From NCBI GenBank assembly GCA_917880885.1, contig OU862931.1, positions 13,961,337 through 14,025,336 of the forward strand: DNA of 64,000 bases. The letters run 5' to 3'. Below, in pieces: positions 21,771 through 32,239 of the stretch. The position numbers and the translations under genes are program-made. Source of the stretch: Limnephilus marmoratus (Eukaryota > Arthropoda > Insecta > Trichoptera > Limnephilidae). Position 1 is the first letter of the stretch. Each line of letters begins with the position of its first letter. The notes beneath the pieces are model-generated. The model ran no database searches and had not been told where the DNA came from. It worked only from the letters and a program-made list of their open reading frames with translations.

Positions 21771-22615
21771 TACGATAGAAAATTAAAACAGATTGTTTTT
21801 TGAAAGTCATGCAATATTTAACACTGGTTTAATTCCCTTCCATTTTCTTTTTATTTAAATTATTATAAGATAAGATTTTAAGCAGGCAAACTCTATCCAA
21901 TGTTACATTATCTTCCAAGCCGTTAATCGAAATAGTACTGACAGAGCCGATTTTTGTAACACGTACGGAACCCTACTGACAGCAGCTCGATTGATTCCAG
22001 TCGTGCGTAATAGGACGAAGGAATCCCTTTAGTTCAGGCCAGACCTTTCTTTGATCCGTAGACCCACTCTACCAGACATGTTTTCATTAATGGTACGTTC
22101 ACTCACTCCAATCTCTCTAGTCCTCTCACTTGCCCACCCCACCCTACACGTTATCTTAACCTTGCCTAATATAACTTTACCTAAACTCACATAGCCTCAC
22201 CTTACTTATCTTAACCTAACCCTTCTCTGATCACTATCACTCAATTTGATTCACCTTTTTACTTTAACTTCCCTCACGTTCCTTTAACCTAACCTATCGT
22301 AAGCTCACCTAAAATAATGTAACCTCACCTATTTTAATCCCGACCTAAGCCTGCATTAACGGCACTCCACACTGGCAACAAAATTCTTGAAAAGAATTAC
22401 GATTTCAAAGATTCAATATAAGATCTTACCTATGGAATTCTTACATAGATTCGGGAACTGTGTAAGCTGTAAATCGTGAAAACAGCCCTACTACACCAAC
22501 AAATTTGCACTTTAATGTAGGTGTACTTGTAATTAACATTCGCTCACGATGAAGATCTTAATACAATCGACTCTTCCAGGTAGTAGTAATTTTTCGGATA
22601 ATCATTAAAAACTAA
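21771..22615. other. Unassigned; CCTAA-rich part 22130-22350
   Basis: 22130-22350 is rich in TAACCT, CACCT and TTAACCTAACC, which resembles a decayed insect telomere-type (TTAGG)n tract or C/T-rich simple sequence. There is no regular register. Confidence 0.3.
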
Positions 22616-22795
22616 TCCGCAGGTTTTTGCTTCTAAGCCCTGCAGGCGACTTTGGTTCGGCTTCGCCCAGTTTACGTCCGAGTGATAATTTTATAAATGC
22701 TATAGGAACCTGTTCAGTTCAGTAACAGCCAGTCACCGGGACAAAGTAACCGCGACAGGCAATGACCGTACAGATGTAAGCCTATTAATAACGTT
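22616..22795 (+). repeat. Dispersed repeat B, copy 1
   Basis: GCAGGTTTTTGCT-CTA, TTCGGCTTCGCCCAGTT, AGTCACCGGGAC-AAGTAAC and AAGCCTATTAATA recur in the same order at 41593-41770 and about 42045-42060. Class unknown. Confidence 0.55.
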
Positions 22796-22954
22796 CGATA
22801 TTATACCTACTACTATTTTGACGTCCTCCGTGGTTGTGATTTTACAATCATTGGCTTCGAATAAACGTAAATTTAGTTAATATTATTTTTTCAACAATTG
22901 ACACAATACACTTTTTTAAATAATAGTGTGTTTGTGGCACGATCCAGATTTGAT

Positions 22955-23150
22955 GCCACTACAGTATCGCCCTCGTGGAAGACCACCATTCAAAATAGAA
23001 GCATTGCTTGAAATTACTTTAGCCGTGTTTGGTGACCAGATCTGAGATACTTCCCGAGCTTCCTCTAACCTACCTCCTTCTCCTCCATACAACCTTCAGT
23101 CTCACAATATAACCCTATCGAGGATTTCATAGTCTCACCGCCTCCAGACA
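22955..23150 (+). repeat. Dispersed repeat family A, copy 2
   Basis: Carries AGACCACCATTCAAAAT, GTTTGGTGACCAGATC and CGAGGATTTCATAGTCTCAC, the family A landmarks, on the plus strand. Confidence 0.55.
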
Positions 23151-24110
23151 ATTGAGAGCAGTTTGGACTCTTGTGCCGTACTTTACTGTTTTTAGCGAAA
23201 ACGAATTGGAAATTAAAACATGTACTGTAGTCGCGCACAATATGTAAATTTTAAAGTAGCAGAGGTGCAGGTTCGATTTTTCACAATATATAACTTTTTG
23301 ACATTAACTCCACACAGAAGACCCTGAGGAAAATAATGTAAGGTCTTATATCATATTTGGGTATGCTGTATGGAGGGCCTTATCGTAGAACTGACCTATT
23401 CTCACGTGAAAAATGCCAACCGTGTACATATATATTGGACGCGCGTGTGTCCCTCTTATTTAAGGTGTGACTATTCATCGATGCCGAAGGGATCAATGAC
23501 GCTAGTTCCTCGGAGCGTCTTCCACTGTAAACCTGGTAAAACAAGAACAGTATAGCTATCTGACGCCTGTGTTGTAAAGATTACAATCCTTGGAATCTGT
23601 CAAATGGTCTGCCCGTTTCTGCACAGAGTTTTACTTACCCCAACTAAATTTGAATGTTGACTCGACCTAACATCGGAATTGAATGTTGACTCGGCAATCG
23701 CCTTCAAGCGGACTTCTAGCTACTCGCTAGGTTCATACGAGATAGTGGCGACATCTGGGCAATGGGAATGTGATGAGGTACTCAACGGATTTTCAAGAGG
23801 AAAGAGGTGGTTCCTGAACTCTGGGTGGATCTCCGGCTGGCATCGTGTGGCGTTAGTTATTACCTTTTACTGGTTATTTAAATTTAAAAATTACGATGGT
23901 TAAATAATACGGTCATGTTTATTAGACTGGCCTGGCGCCCGACAGAATTACAATATTTATGGCTAGTGCCCGAGTTTAGATAATGTTGTCACACTTCACT
24001 GATTTTCTTCTTGGTTAATAATTTGCTAGCTTCATCATCTCAAGTGATTCAATACAAGGAACCTTGGACCACGTCCTGAGATATAATACTTTTGATTAAT
24101 AAATAATAGA

Positions 24111-24297
24111 GTTTAATTAAATGAAGACAATATTAGCGAAACTCAATCGAAAATCTGAGACAGAAAAATCAGAAAAGATATTTGCTCCACTGGGACACGC
24201 TGGGACACGCTGTCCCAGCGGAGCCAATATCTTTTCTGATTTTTCTGTCTCAGATTTTCGATTGAGTTTCGCTAATATTGTCTTCGTTTAATTTAAT
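24111..24297. repeat. Near-perfect long hairpin (arms ~85 bp)
   Basis: Arms 24111-24197 and 24211-24297 pair almost completely, from TTTAATTAAATGAAGACAAT outward to TGGGACA/TGTCCCA inward, with a loop of about 13 nt that itself repeats GGGACACGCT. It shares the arm segment AACTCAATCGAAAATCTG with 16795-16910. Confidence 0.85.
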
Positions 24298-24433
24298 ATT
24301 ATAATTTGAGATTTTACTCATAAAGTTTAAAAAAAATTAAACACAAATAATAGAGTCTCTAATTTTAAAGAAACATTATTTGCAATGTTTTAGAATTCAA
24401 TAAATGTTAAAGTTTGGTGTCATTTGACAACCC

Positions 24434-24757
24434 CTTGGGAGGCGGGAATGGGTACCGCCGCCCCGGGAACCTTTATTGGATAACCAACACCTCTGCCATA
24501 GGTCACCCCAAGTGGTTCGCTACGTTTGGTGATTTAGCAAGGGTGCCCGGGTTGATGGGGTGAGATTTGTCTAGGTCTTGAAGGCGGATGATCAGGACAC
24601 ACTGAACCCCAAATTCCTACCCACACCTAAATCCCTTTTCCTTCCCAGAACTCTCCTCCCCCTCCTTTCCTTAAAAAAACTCTCCACGCAGCATCCCCAA
24701 AGATGACATAGGCCCTGAAGGAAATTATTTTGTGTGGAGCTCATGTAAAAAAAAAAC
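24434..24757 (+). repeat. SINE-like element with CR1-like 3' tail, copy 1
   Basis: Begins GGGAGGCGGGAATGGGTA, continues TTGGATAACCAACACC and GGTGCCCGGG, and ends in the block CATCCCCAAAGATGACATAG-GCCCTGA...GTGTGGAGCTCATG plus an A run. The last ~80 bp equal the 3' end of the CR1-like LINE at 59470-59562. Other copies: 49911, 53842, 61039. Confidence 0.65.
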
Positions 24758-24905
24758 ATGATTTACAGGAGGTATTGTAGTCGCTGGGAATATTGCATTG
24801 GTTTAACATGCTAAAAAATTAAGTTTCAGAGTCAAAGGTTTTTTTCAGGTATTTTGAGGCTACAGACCAAAGTTAGCGGCCAAATTCAATAGTGGGCCAC
24901 AATTA

Positions 24906-25600
24906 CGAGCTTAAAATTAGACCTACGATTGAGTGTTGGAATTTCACAAGCATTTCGACGTAAATGGCGCGTGCCTTTACTCTCGTAAAATTTACTCCGA
25001 TGCTTGAGTCATATAACTTTATAGTGCAGGTAGTGGGCTGGAGGAAAGGTGAAACGTAATATAATTATATTGTTATGGGCTGTCGCGGCTGTTTGAAGAC
25101 ACTCCTAAGGGGAAGCATTATGTCGTGTTCGAATTTATAGAGAGCATTTAACGTGTGCATAAATATTATTCAGATCATATTCTCAGATACAATTTCGCAT
25201 TGTTCCTTTTCGTTAAGCGATGAAAAATTTCCATTTTATAAAATACCAATTATTTGCTAAATTTTGTTTAACTTTCCAAAAGCAAAAAGCAACAGTTACC
25301 CAAAACGTAGAGGTTTTTCAATATGCTCTTTATTTCAGAATGATAAAAATTGACAACATTTGTTGGTTTGGCATTGGAGACATAAAATTTTTCACCGCTG
25401 GCGCTTTGTTATTGCTTTCAAATTAGCGATGTGTAGGTTCAGCTGGAGTGGGCTCTTAAACTCGGGTCCTTCGCGCGAAGCGGCTCCTACTCCTACTCCC
25501 TTTTCAAATCGACTACTCCCAAAGAACCCGGTATAGTGTAGCCGGAACTCGACGGGCCGAGCCACGGTCTGTTGGCGGCGCGGCGCGGCGCTGTGGCAGT
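24906..25600. other. Unassigned; GC-rich patch 25430-25600
   Basis: 25430-25600 is GC-rich (GGCGGCGCGGCGCGGCG near 25574) and borders the LINE remnant that begins at 25601. No ORF with a recognisable domain. Confidence 0.35.
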
Positions 25601-25876
25601 TCGCAATGTTAGGATTCATTCTTAGGACATGCAAAAAATTCAATAATTTTAGAACATTGAAAATCCTATATTTTGCTTATGTCCGTAGCTTACTAGAATA
25701 CGCATCATAAGTTTGGAATCCGCAATACAAATCATATGTGGAAAATCTAGAACGTGTTCAAAATCGTTTTATACGATACTTAGATTTCCGCAGCTTCCGC
25801 CCACACCTAAATCACCAAGATTCAGCCGCGTACTTCAATATACTACCATTAGATAAATATCTCTGGAATAACTACA
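25601..25876 (+). pseudogene. Jockey-type RT C-terminal fragment (outer layer of the nest)
   Basis: Reads MLGFILRTCKKFNNFRTLKI, LYFAYVRSLLEYAS, a TAA stop, then VWNPQYKSYVENLERVQNRF and IRYL. The in-frame stop and the truncations at both sides mark it as dead. It is cut at 25877 by the A-rich tail of a minus-strand LINE. Its own 3' tail may be the plus-strand A-rich end at 33060-33147. Confidence 0.7.
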
Positions 25877-26228
25877 CACTTTTATTTTTTATTTATGTTA
25901 TTTTATTTAAGTATATAAAACAGGCATGGTGCCCAAAAAATTATATACATGTATGTTTAAACATAATGATAACGAAAATACATAGTATCGAAAATGATAA
26001 TATTAACATAGTGATTGTATAATAACAAATAAATGAAATGATAATAATAACAAAAGATAGTAACAAAAGTAATTAAGCTGAGGTGAATGACAAGTAGGAA
26101 TGGGTAAAAGGTAAGTACATGGTAGGTAAATGTTCATAAACAATTTATGATTGTTACCTGTACTGGTGAGACGCTGATTTGGTAGGTACAATATTGCCTC
26201 TCTATAAATAAAGGGCTTCATCACAGTA

Positions 26229-26432
26229 TCAGCTTGATATGATAAAAGGTAAAACTTTTTTTTTGAAATGTTTAAATTGGTCATTAAAAATGTCTATTTC
26301 TTTATTAGAGCAATGTATAGCGTTATAACTTCTCAGTGTTCGTGGTAAAGGGGAGAAATACCCTGTATTTGTGAGGTAGGCTTTAATATAGAAAATGTCT
26401 TTCATCCTCCTTGTTGACTTTCTTGATGATGT
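26229..26432 (-). pseudogene. Jockey-type RT, C-terminal exon-like piece left of BEL insertion
   Basis: Encodes the last ~68 residues of the LINE polymerase, including RRMKDIFYIKAY and TLRSYNAIHC, ending in TGA. The frame continues directly from the 32240-32863 piece across the BEL element; the break lies at the duplicated GATGT. Confidence 0.7.
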
Positions 26433-26849
26433 TGTAAAAAAATGAGGTCTTCACTTAGGAGATTTCTTTTGGGCAGACTGTTTTTTTATAAATGAAGCAC
26501 TTTTTTGTGTTAACATTAAGTTCTTGATTTTTTATTGTTATGATTTGATATTTATAAACTTATAACTGACGACAATAACTTTCCCCACCCAACGGACAAG
26601 GGTTCAGTAGTATTTTAAATTCTTAGTGCAAGTTTTCGTAAAGAAGTAAGTTAATTTTACCGATGCAACCCTTTTATAAGGATTTCATACATCTATATTT
26701 CCCTTGTTTGTTGTGTGAGAAAGACAAAGAACAAAAAATGATTCTATCGACATCTAACGAACAAATCAGACAACTCTTGGATCGCAATCCAACCTTTGAT
26801 AGTAACTCAACTTCATAATTGGTTTGCGTCCTGGGTTTAATTCTAAACA
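26433..26849 (-). repeat. BEL/Pao 3' LTR
   Basis: 417 bp, near-identical to 31818-32234. On the element strand it starts TGTTTAGAATTAAACCC and ends with TACA. Confidence 0.93.
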
Positions 26850-26860
26850 TTCTCCGCCCC
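26850..26860 (-). promoter_or_regulatory. Polypurine tract
   Basis: GGGGCGGAGAA on the minus strand lies directly before the 3' LTR, the position where plus-strand DNA synthesis is primed in LTR elements. Confidence 0.7.
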
Positions 26861-27652
26861 AAAATGGGCAGATATTTATTCTGAAATATCGAATCCATTT
26901 TTCTGCAAATTATACAAATAACATTATGCAAACAAATTATGAGCCTAAATTAAATATTGACTTTGCTCAAATCAAATTCAAATTCATTAAATTAATTTTA
27001 AAGTTATTCAATAACATAACACACTAAGATAATTCCAAAAACAAACTACATTTTTAAAAACAAACAGAAACCATAACAATAATTACATATAAACATATAA
27101 TATAGACAGCACAATCATGTCGCGGCAGGTTTCCTGGTCATCCTTCCTTCCTTCCTTGGGAAAAAATTAAATAAAGACAAATCATCCTTCCTTCCATAGT
27201 TCATTGCCACATTTGGAATTATTACAATGTCTCCAGATATATCTATATATGCAGTTTGCAATTCTAGCCAGCAGGCTATGTTAGTTTATAAGTGTTCATT
27301 AAGTGTTTTTATCCTTTTTTTTTAAATATATGGATCTACAATCCTTTTTTTGTTTTATTATTTTTTATATCACTCCCTACCACACTCAAGTTTTTATTGC
27401 TCCACATTTTTCCACATTTTGTACACTGATTTTTACTTTTAATTTATTATTATATCTTCCTTTTGTCCTTTTTGGTTACTTTTAACGTACAAATTTTTAT
27501 ATTATTTTTTACTTTCAACGTACAAATTTTTATATTGTTTTTTTTACTATTTATTGGTTTATCTTGTTTTATGCACTCATTGTTTTTTTTCATAAAGCAC
27601 AAGTTCCTTTTTTTTGCATTTTGTGCTTACACAGCGTCTGGTTCGTTGTCGT
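26861..27652 (-). other. BEL/Pao 3' untranslated segment
   Basis: About 790 bp between the stop codon and the polypurine tract. A- and T-rich, with a duplicated AACGTACAAATTTTTATAT (about 27484 and 27518). No envelope-like ORF is present. Confidence 0.6.
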
Positions 27653-28092
27653 CTATTGGCAATAGAACAGCTTCGAAATTGCCCTCTGAGTGGTTCCATG
27701 CGATGTTCTGAAAGTCGCCACACGTACTTTCCCGTCAGCGCCTGGATGGACTGCAATCACACGTCCGAGTTTCCACACACATGGTGGTAGGTTGTCTTCC
27801 TTCAAGACCACCATATCGCCTGGTTTTAGTTGCGCATTAGGTCCGCTGGTCCACTTCGTTCTGTCTTGGAGCTGAGCCATGTACCTCGATCAAAAAACAT
27901 CGTATTAGCAAGGAATTTTTTTTGTTGATATTTATTCAGTCCGTTGACTGAAATATTTTGTAGATCTTGTTCCGGAATTACTGCAAAGCTTCCACCAACA
28001 AGAAAGTGACCGGGACTGAGGGAAATTAGGTTATTTGGATCATTTGACAATGGGGTAAAAGGTCTAGGATTTAAACAAAATTCATCTGACAC
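27653..28092 (-). pseudogene. BEL/Pao integrase C-terminal and DUF5641-type region
   Basis: One frame (28092-27826) has NPRPFTPLSNDPN, LSPGHFLVGGSF and YQQKKF, the end of BEL/Pao integrases. A second frame (27880-27653) has RTKWTSGPNAQLKPGDMVVL, NLPPCVWKLGRVIAVHPGAD and VRVATFRTSHG with a stop after CQ, the chromodomain-like C-terminal domain typical of BEL/Pao. The two overlap in different frames, so one frameshift separates them. Confidence 0.85.
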
Positions 28093-28165
28093 AAAACGGT
28101 ATTAATTCCTCATATATCAATAAGGAGTTACTCGCTAGCCGTTTCAACTGACATTTAAACAGATT

Positions 28166-28420
28166 TCATTCTGACTTCTCAAAGGCCTCCAAAGTGCAGC
28201 GCCCTTGTCGGAATGTACCCCACATTGAATTGATAGCCCCGATAATGATTTTCCGATAGTAGGTAGTAGCATTATCTGAAAATAATTTACTCGGCCCTCC
28301 ACTACGCGCGATAAAACGCTTCAAGGCATTTAAAAAACTTTCTGTATTCAAAGACAGTTCAAGTTCTAAGTGTATGGCTTTTGACACCACACATACAAAT
28401 AAACATACATAAGAAAAACA
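28166..28420 (-). pseudogene. BEL/Pao integrase core fragment
   Basis: Encodes SKAIHLELELSLNTESFLNA, LKRFIARSGGPSKLFSDNAT, the central part of the integrase catalytic domain including the second Asp (SDN). The region around the first Asp is missing between here and the main ORF, and the frame breaks before the C-terminal part. Confidence 0.85.
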
Positions 28421-28494
28421 TTAATAACAAAAATATACAAGCTCCTTTCGGCTGCAGGTCTGCCATTATTTGCTGCATAGTCTTTGTATTTGAT

Positions 28495-30996
28495 CTAAAA
28501 CATATTACACATTTCCTTATTATCATTTTCACTAAATTTTCCTATTATTGGCCAGAACTTCAATCTGATTATTGCCAATAAGGTATGAGTACCTGCATGC
28601 AAGTGTAAATGATAGTAGTTTTTCATAATTAATTCGGTTAATTTATGATGTGGTGGCAGCAAGATTGGATGTCGTTGATTTATTGACAGCAATTTTCCTT
28701 CGGAAAGCCTGCCGCCTACGCAAAATAAATCATTATGTACATAAGGATTTAATAGAGAGATGTAGTTCCTAAAAATGTCCCAATCTTGCGTTACTGTTGC
28801 CAACACTACAGTTTTTGTTTTCACCTCAGGTGGATCTATGTACGTAGATTCTCCGCATGGCCAACTGGATGGTGCAAGAGTTAGCCAATCGGGTCCGTGC
28901 CACCAAATGGTGGATGTCAATAATTGAGAAGTCCTAATATCTCTGGATAGTACATCCGCAGTATTATCTTCTGATATCACATGCTTTTGACAAATGATTC
29001 TCCTAGGTACCTTCATATTATTTATCTGCGGCAATTCTTCCATATAAGCTCTCCAAACTTTCCAAATGTCAGGAGATATATCTTCAACCCACTGAGTTTT
29101 GTTCTGCCACAGACGTTGCATTAGTAGCTTCGCTACTATCGTTACAGGTCTTATCAGACCCGGGGGATTAAAAATGGATGCTATGTAGGATAACATCCGT
29201 CGTTTGCTTCTACTTAGCAAGCAATCTTCTTCACCACTGTCACCCGCCATCAAGTCATCCATGTAAAAAAATTCTTTAAGAATGCGACTGACCTTGGGAT
29301 TTGTGCCTTGATTTTCATTTCCTAGCCGCTCCAAATATCTTGTGGCTAAGAATGATGATCCCAGACCGTAGACTGTATTCAGCTGATAATGTTGAATCTC
29401 CTCGCTGGGTGCGTCTCTCCAAAGGATACGTTGTAAGTCCCTATCCTCCGGCTGCACTAATATCTGCCGGTACATTTTTTCTTTGTCGGCTGTTAACTCG
29501 TACTGATGTTTTCTGAAATTCAACAGATGTGCACATAAATCCTTTTGCAATGTCGGCCCAATCATGAGGGCATCATTTGGGATAATTCCAGTTGAGGATT
29601 TAGCTGATCCATCGACTACGACTCTGGTCCTCCTAGTTGTACTAGATTCCTTGATCATCGCATGGTGAGGCAGATAATAAGGTATTTGATTTTGTGACAA
29701 TGGTTCACATTGCGTCATATGACCTAAGTCTTTGCACTCCTGCATAAAATTCTTGTAATCTTTCATTAATTCTGGGTTTGAGGCTAATTTTTTCTCCAAA
29801 TTATACAATCTCTTCTCCGCCATAGGGAGACTTTCGCCTAGGTGTTTTGCACAGGGGCATTGTATTAAACTTACAATGAAACGGCCTCTGCCATTTCTTT
29901 TATGAGCAGCTGTGAAGCTTTCTTCACACGCTCGCTCCTCGTGATTCCTATGTTCAATAGGATTTAACTCCTCAAATTTCAACAAATTTTCAATTTGCTT
30001 ATGTTTTAAGTTGAGTGAAAGATTACAAATTTCTACTGGCCTCTTTTCTGAAGTGAAGATGGGTCCGGAATCTTGAATCTTCATCCGGTCAGAGTGCAGA
30101 GTCTCCCTGAAAGTGTCAGCCCCGATCAACATGTCTATCGGGCCGGTTTCATTAATGTTTGGATCTGCCAATTGCAATCCTTGGGGGATGCCGGTGCCTT
30201 TTTCCTGAAATGAGATTTGCGGTAGATTACTGGTCACCTCCGACAATACTAGGCATTCAATCCTCTTTGAATATGGTGAATAATTGGAAGATATTTCCAA
30301 ATCCACAATGTTTTTAATATGCTGTATTTCATTATGAATTCCGGTAATAGGGATATCAGCCTTTCTGCTGGATGATTTTAATGCGCAATTTTTAATAATA
30401 AGGCCTCTTGAAGAAGTATCACTTCCCTGATGACTTTGCATTTCTTCATTTTGTAAATGTAATAAAGTGTTGTGTGAATTCGCTCCACACTTGTGACAAC
30501 TATATTTACTTTTACAATCCGGAAATTTATGTTCTACCGACAAACATTTCAGACAAGCATTCAAACGATGTATTGTTGTCAATCTATCCTCTATTGCTAA
30601 ATTTAAAAACTTTGGACAATTATAAGTTTTATGATTTTTATTACAATAAATGCAATTGTGCTCATAATCTTCTTTGAACCGAGGTGGTTCAAAGATTGAA
30701 AGTTTGATAGAATTGATGATTTTACCGGTTTCGTTGAATTTATCCTTGGCCTTTGTCAATACAATATAATATAAATTTTCAAACATTTCTCGCTCGGTTC
30801 CATTTTTTAATTCATCCGGCAATAATGTCTCTATTTTATCTTGGAGTTTTCTAAAGACATCTAGAATAGGTTCGATTCTTTTCAAACGTATTTCGATTTC
30901 CGAATTTAACAACTCTTCCCCATCCAAGTAATTGCTAAATCTAGACAATTTTCCCTTACATATGCCGCACTGGGCAATTAAATATTTCAAATCCAT
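28495..30996 (-). CDS. BEL/Pao gag-pol polyprotein (internally deleted)
   Basis: First ATG of the frame is at 30996 (MDLKYL); the frame is open from 31032. Counting residues from 31032: zinc knuckles at about 127-188 (CIYCNKNHKTYNC, CLKCLSVEHKFPDC, CHKCG), a DUF1758-like protease remnant at 227-330 lacking its DSGS active-site segment, RT with TADKEKMYRQI (about 514) and YMDDLM (590-595), an A17-type piece RRMLSYIASIFNPPG (611-625), an ADVLSRD block that normally follows RNase H, and the integrase zinc-binding region near the end. The RT tail and nearly all of RNase H are missing, yet the deletions keep the frame. It would make particles or RT only poorly, if at all. Confidence 0.88.
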   Translation of the reverse strand: MDLKYLIAQCGICKGKLSRFSNYLDGEELLNSEIEIRLKRIEPILDVFRKLQDKIETLLPDELKNGTEREMFENLYYIVLTKAKDKFNETGKIINSIKLSIFEPPRFKEDYEHNCIYCNKNHKTYNCPKFLNLAIEDRLTTIHRLNACLKCLSVEHKFPDCKSKYSCHKCGANSHNTLLHLQNEEMQSHQGSDTSSRGLIIKNCALKSSSRKADIPITGIHNEIQHIKNIVDLEISSNYSPYSKRIECLVLSEVTSNLPQISFQEKGTGIPQGLQLADPNINETGPIDMLIGADTFRETLHSDRMKIQDSGPIFTSEKRPVEICNLSLNLKHKQIENLLKFEELNPIEHRNHEERACEESFTAAHKRNGRGRFIVSLIQCPCAKHLGESLPMAEKRLYNLEKKLASNPELMKDYKNFMQECKDLGHMTQCEPLSQNQIPYYLPHHAMIKESSTTRRTRVVVDGSAKSSTGIIPNDALMIGPTLQKDLCAHLLNFRKHQYELTADKEKMYRQILVQPEDRDLQRILWRDAPSEEIQHYQLNTVYGLGSSFLATRYLERLGNENQGTNPKVSRILKEFFYMDDLMAGDSGEEDCLLSRSKRRMLSYIASIFNPPGLIRPVTIVAKLLMQRLWQNKTQWVEDISPDIWKVWRAYMEELPQINNMKVPRRIICQKHVISEDNTADVLSRDIRTSQLLTSTIWWHGPDWLTLAPSSWPCGESTYIDPPEVKTKTVVLATVTQDWDIFRNYISLLNPYVHNDLFCVGGRLSEGKLLSINQRHPILLPPHHKLTELIMKNYYHLHLHAGTHTLLAIIRLKFWPIIGKFSENDNKEMCNMF

Positions 30997-31032
30997 GATT
31001 TTAAATAACAGGGATAAATAACAGACAATCAA

Positions 31033-31817
31033 TACTCACTGATTGCTCTGGCGTGGTTCACTTCTAACCACGCTAAACACAAAAACACAAAAAACTTGCA
31101 CTGTCTTTTACTTGATTGTTTCTTTTGTTAACAAAACACTAGATCACTAGATGCATGTATTCAACAACAAGAAAATCTATTGTTATTATTTTGTTATGAA
31201 AGTTCGCGACTCGATCTGACTTTACAAATGGCGTGCGCCTGCTTTACCGACTGGAAAAACACTTCGGAGTCAAACCAACGTCCAACGATCGCTTTCAGAT
31301 TGTTTGAATAATCAATTAATACATTTCATGTATTATAATAATTATCCTTCTGTTTTTTGCCGTAGCATAATCATATGACTACCCACAAAAAACTTTGTTA
31401 GTTTCAGTTGCAAATAAAACAACGACGGTACCCGTCGCCTGCTTTATCGACAGTATCAAAAAACATCAAAATCAAAAACAATCAAAACAATGAAAACACA
31501 ATTCCGATTTTTACGTTTTTTGCGACACTATAATCATAGCTAGCCACAAAAAATCTTGCCAATATCAATTGTAACAATTAGCCCGTTGCGATTTTTTATA
31601 TCAACAACAATAAAATACCGAAGTGGTCTAACCGAATTTGTTTCTTTTCTATGGGATCAAATGGATAAAAAAAATAGGATGGTCACTTGCCCTTGTTGAA
31701 GATCCGCTTCATCAGAATTCTCCTTTGTTTATCGCTGGTTCATGTCTGGCTTCGATTGATTTTTGTATCTGGATTCCAGGTATCCGCTCATGGGATCAAT
31801 CCGGTCGAAGGATCAAA
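31033..31817 (-). other. BEL/Pao leader between 5' LTR and gag
   Basis: About 785 bp without an ORF. I could not identify a standard primer-binding site starting TGG next to the LTR (the element strand reads TTTGATCCTTCG there). Two similar GCCTGCTTTA-CGAC sequences occur at about 31228 and 31437. Confidence 0.6.
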
Positions 31818-32234
31818 TGTAAAAAAATTGAGGTCTTCACTTAGGAGATTTCTTTTGGGCAGACTGGTTTTTTATAAATGAAGCACTTTTTTGTTTTAAC
31901 TTTAAGTTCTTGAATTTTATTGTTATGATTTGATATTTATAAACTTATAACTGACGACAATAACTTTCCCCACCCAACGGACAAGGGTTCAGTAGTATTT
32001 TAATTTCTTAGTGCAAGTTTTCGTAAAGAAGTAAGTTAATTTTACCGATGCAACCCTTTTATAAGGATTTCATACATCTATATTTCCCTTGTTTGTTGTG
32101 TGAGAAAGACAAAGAATAAAAAATGATTCTATCGACATCTAACGAACAAATCAGACAACTCTTGGATCGCAATCCAACCTTTGATAGTAACTCAACTTCA
32201 TAATTGGTTTGCGTCCTGGGTTTAATTCTAAACA
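31818..32234 (-). repeat. BEL/Pao 5' LTR
   Basis: 417 bp copy of 26433-26849 in the same orientation. It should carry the element's promoter; no clear TATA box was found by eye. Confidence 0.93.
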
Positions 32235-32239
32235 GATGT

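Larger units (their letters stand above)
23630..24826. mobile_element. Composite insertion in CR1-like copy
   Basis: 1197 bp bounded by CAGAGT repeats. It contains a small tandem repeat GAATGTTGACTCG (about 23652 and 23680), a long hairpin and a SINE-like element. No single class explains it all, so it is probably a nested insertion. Confidence 0.35.
23296..24905 (-). pseudogene. CR1-like LINE C-terminal ORF, split by an insertion
   Basis: 23296-23629 and 24833-24905 match consecutive parts of the CR1-like ORF at 58958-59562 on the opposite strand (Y-G-CSEEL, IPS, R-H and the 3' hairpin tail). The break falls within CAGAGT, present at both 23624-23629 and 24827-24832. The reading frame is destroyed by stops. 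The hairpin in the tail (GACCCTGAGGAAAATAAT) is partly kept. Confidence 0.6.
26433..32234 (-). mobile_element. BEL/Pao LTR retrotransposon with 5-bp TSD
   Basis: LTRs of exactly 417 bp each (26433-26849 and 31818-32234) begin TGTT and end TACA on the element strand. GATGT flanks the element on both sides (26428-26432 and 32235-32239); BEL/Pao elements commonly give 5-bp duplications. The LTRs differ at about seven positions by eye, so the insertion is fairly young. The interior encodes zinc knuckles, RT, an A17-type region and integrase on the minus strand, with large deletions and frameshifts, so it is non-autonomous now. Confidence 0.93.
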
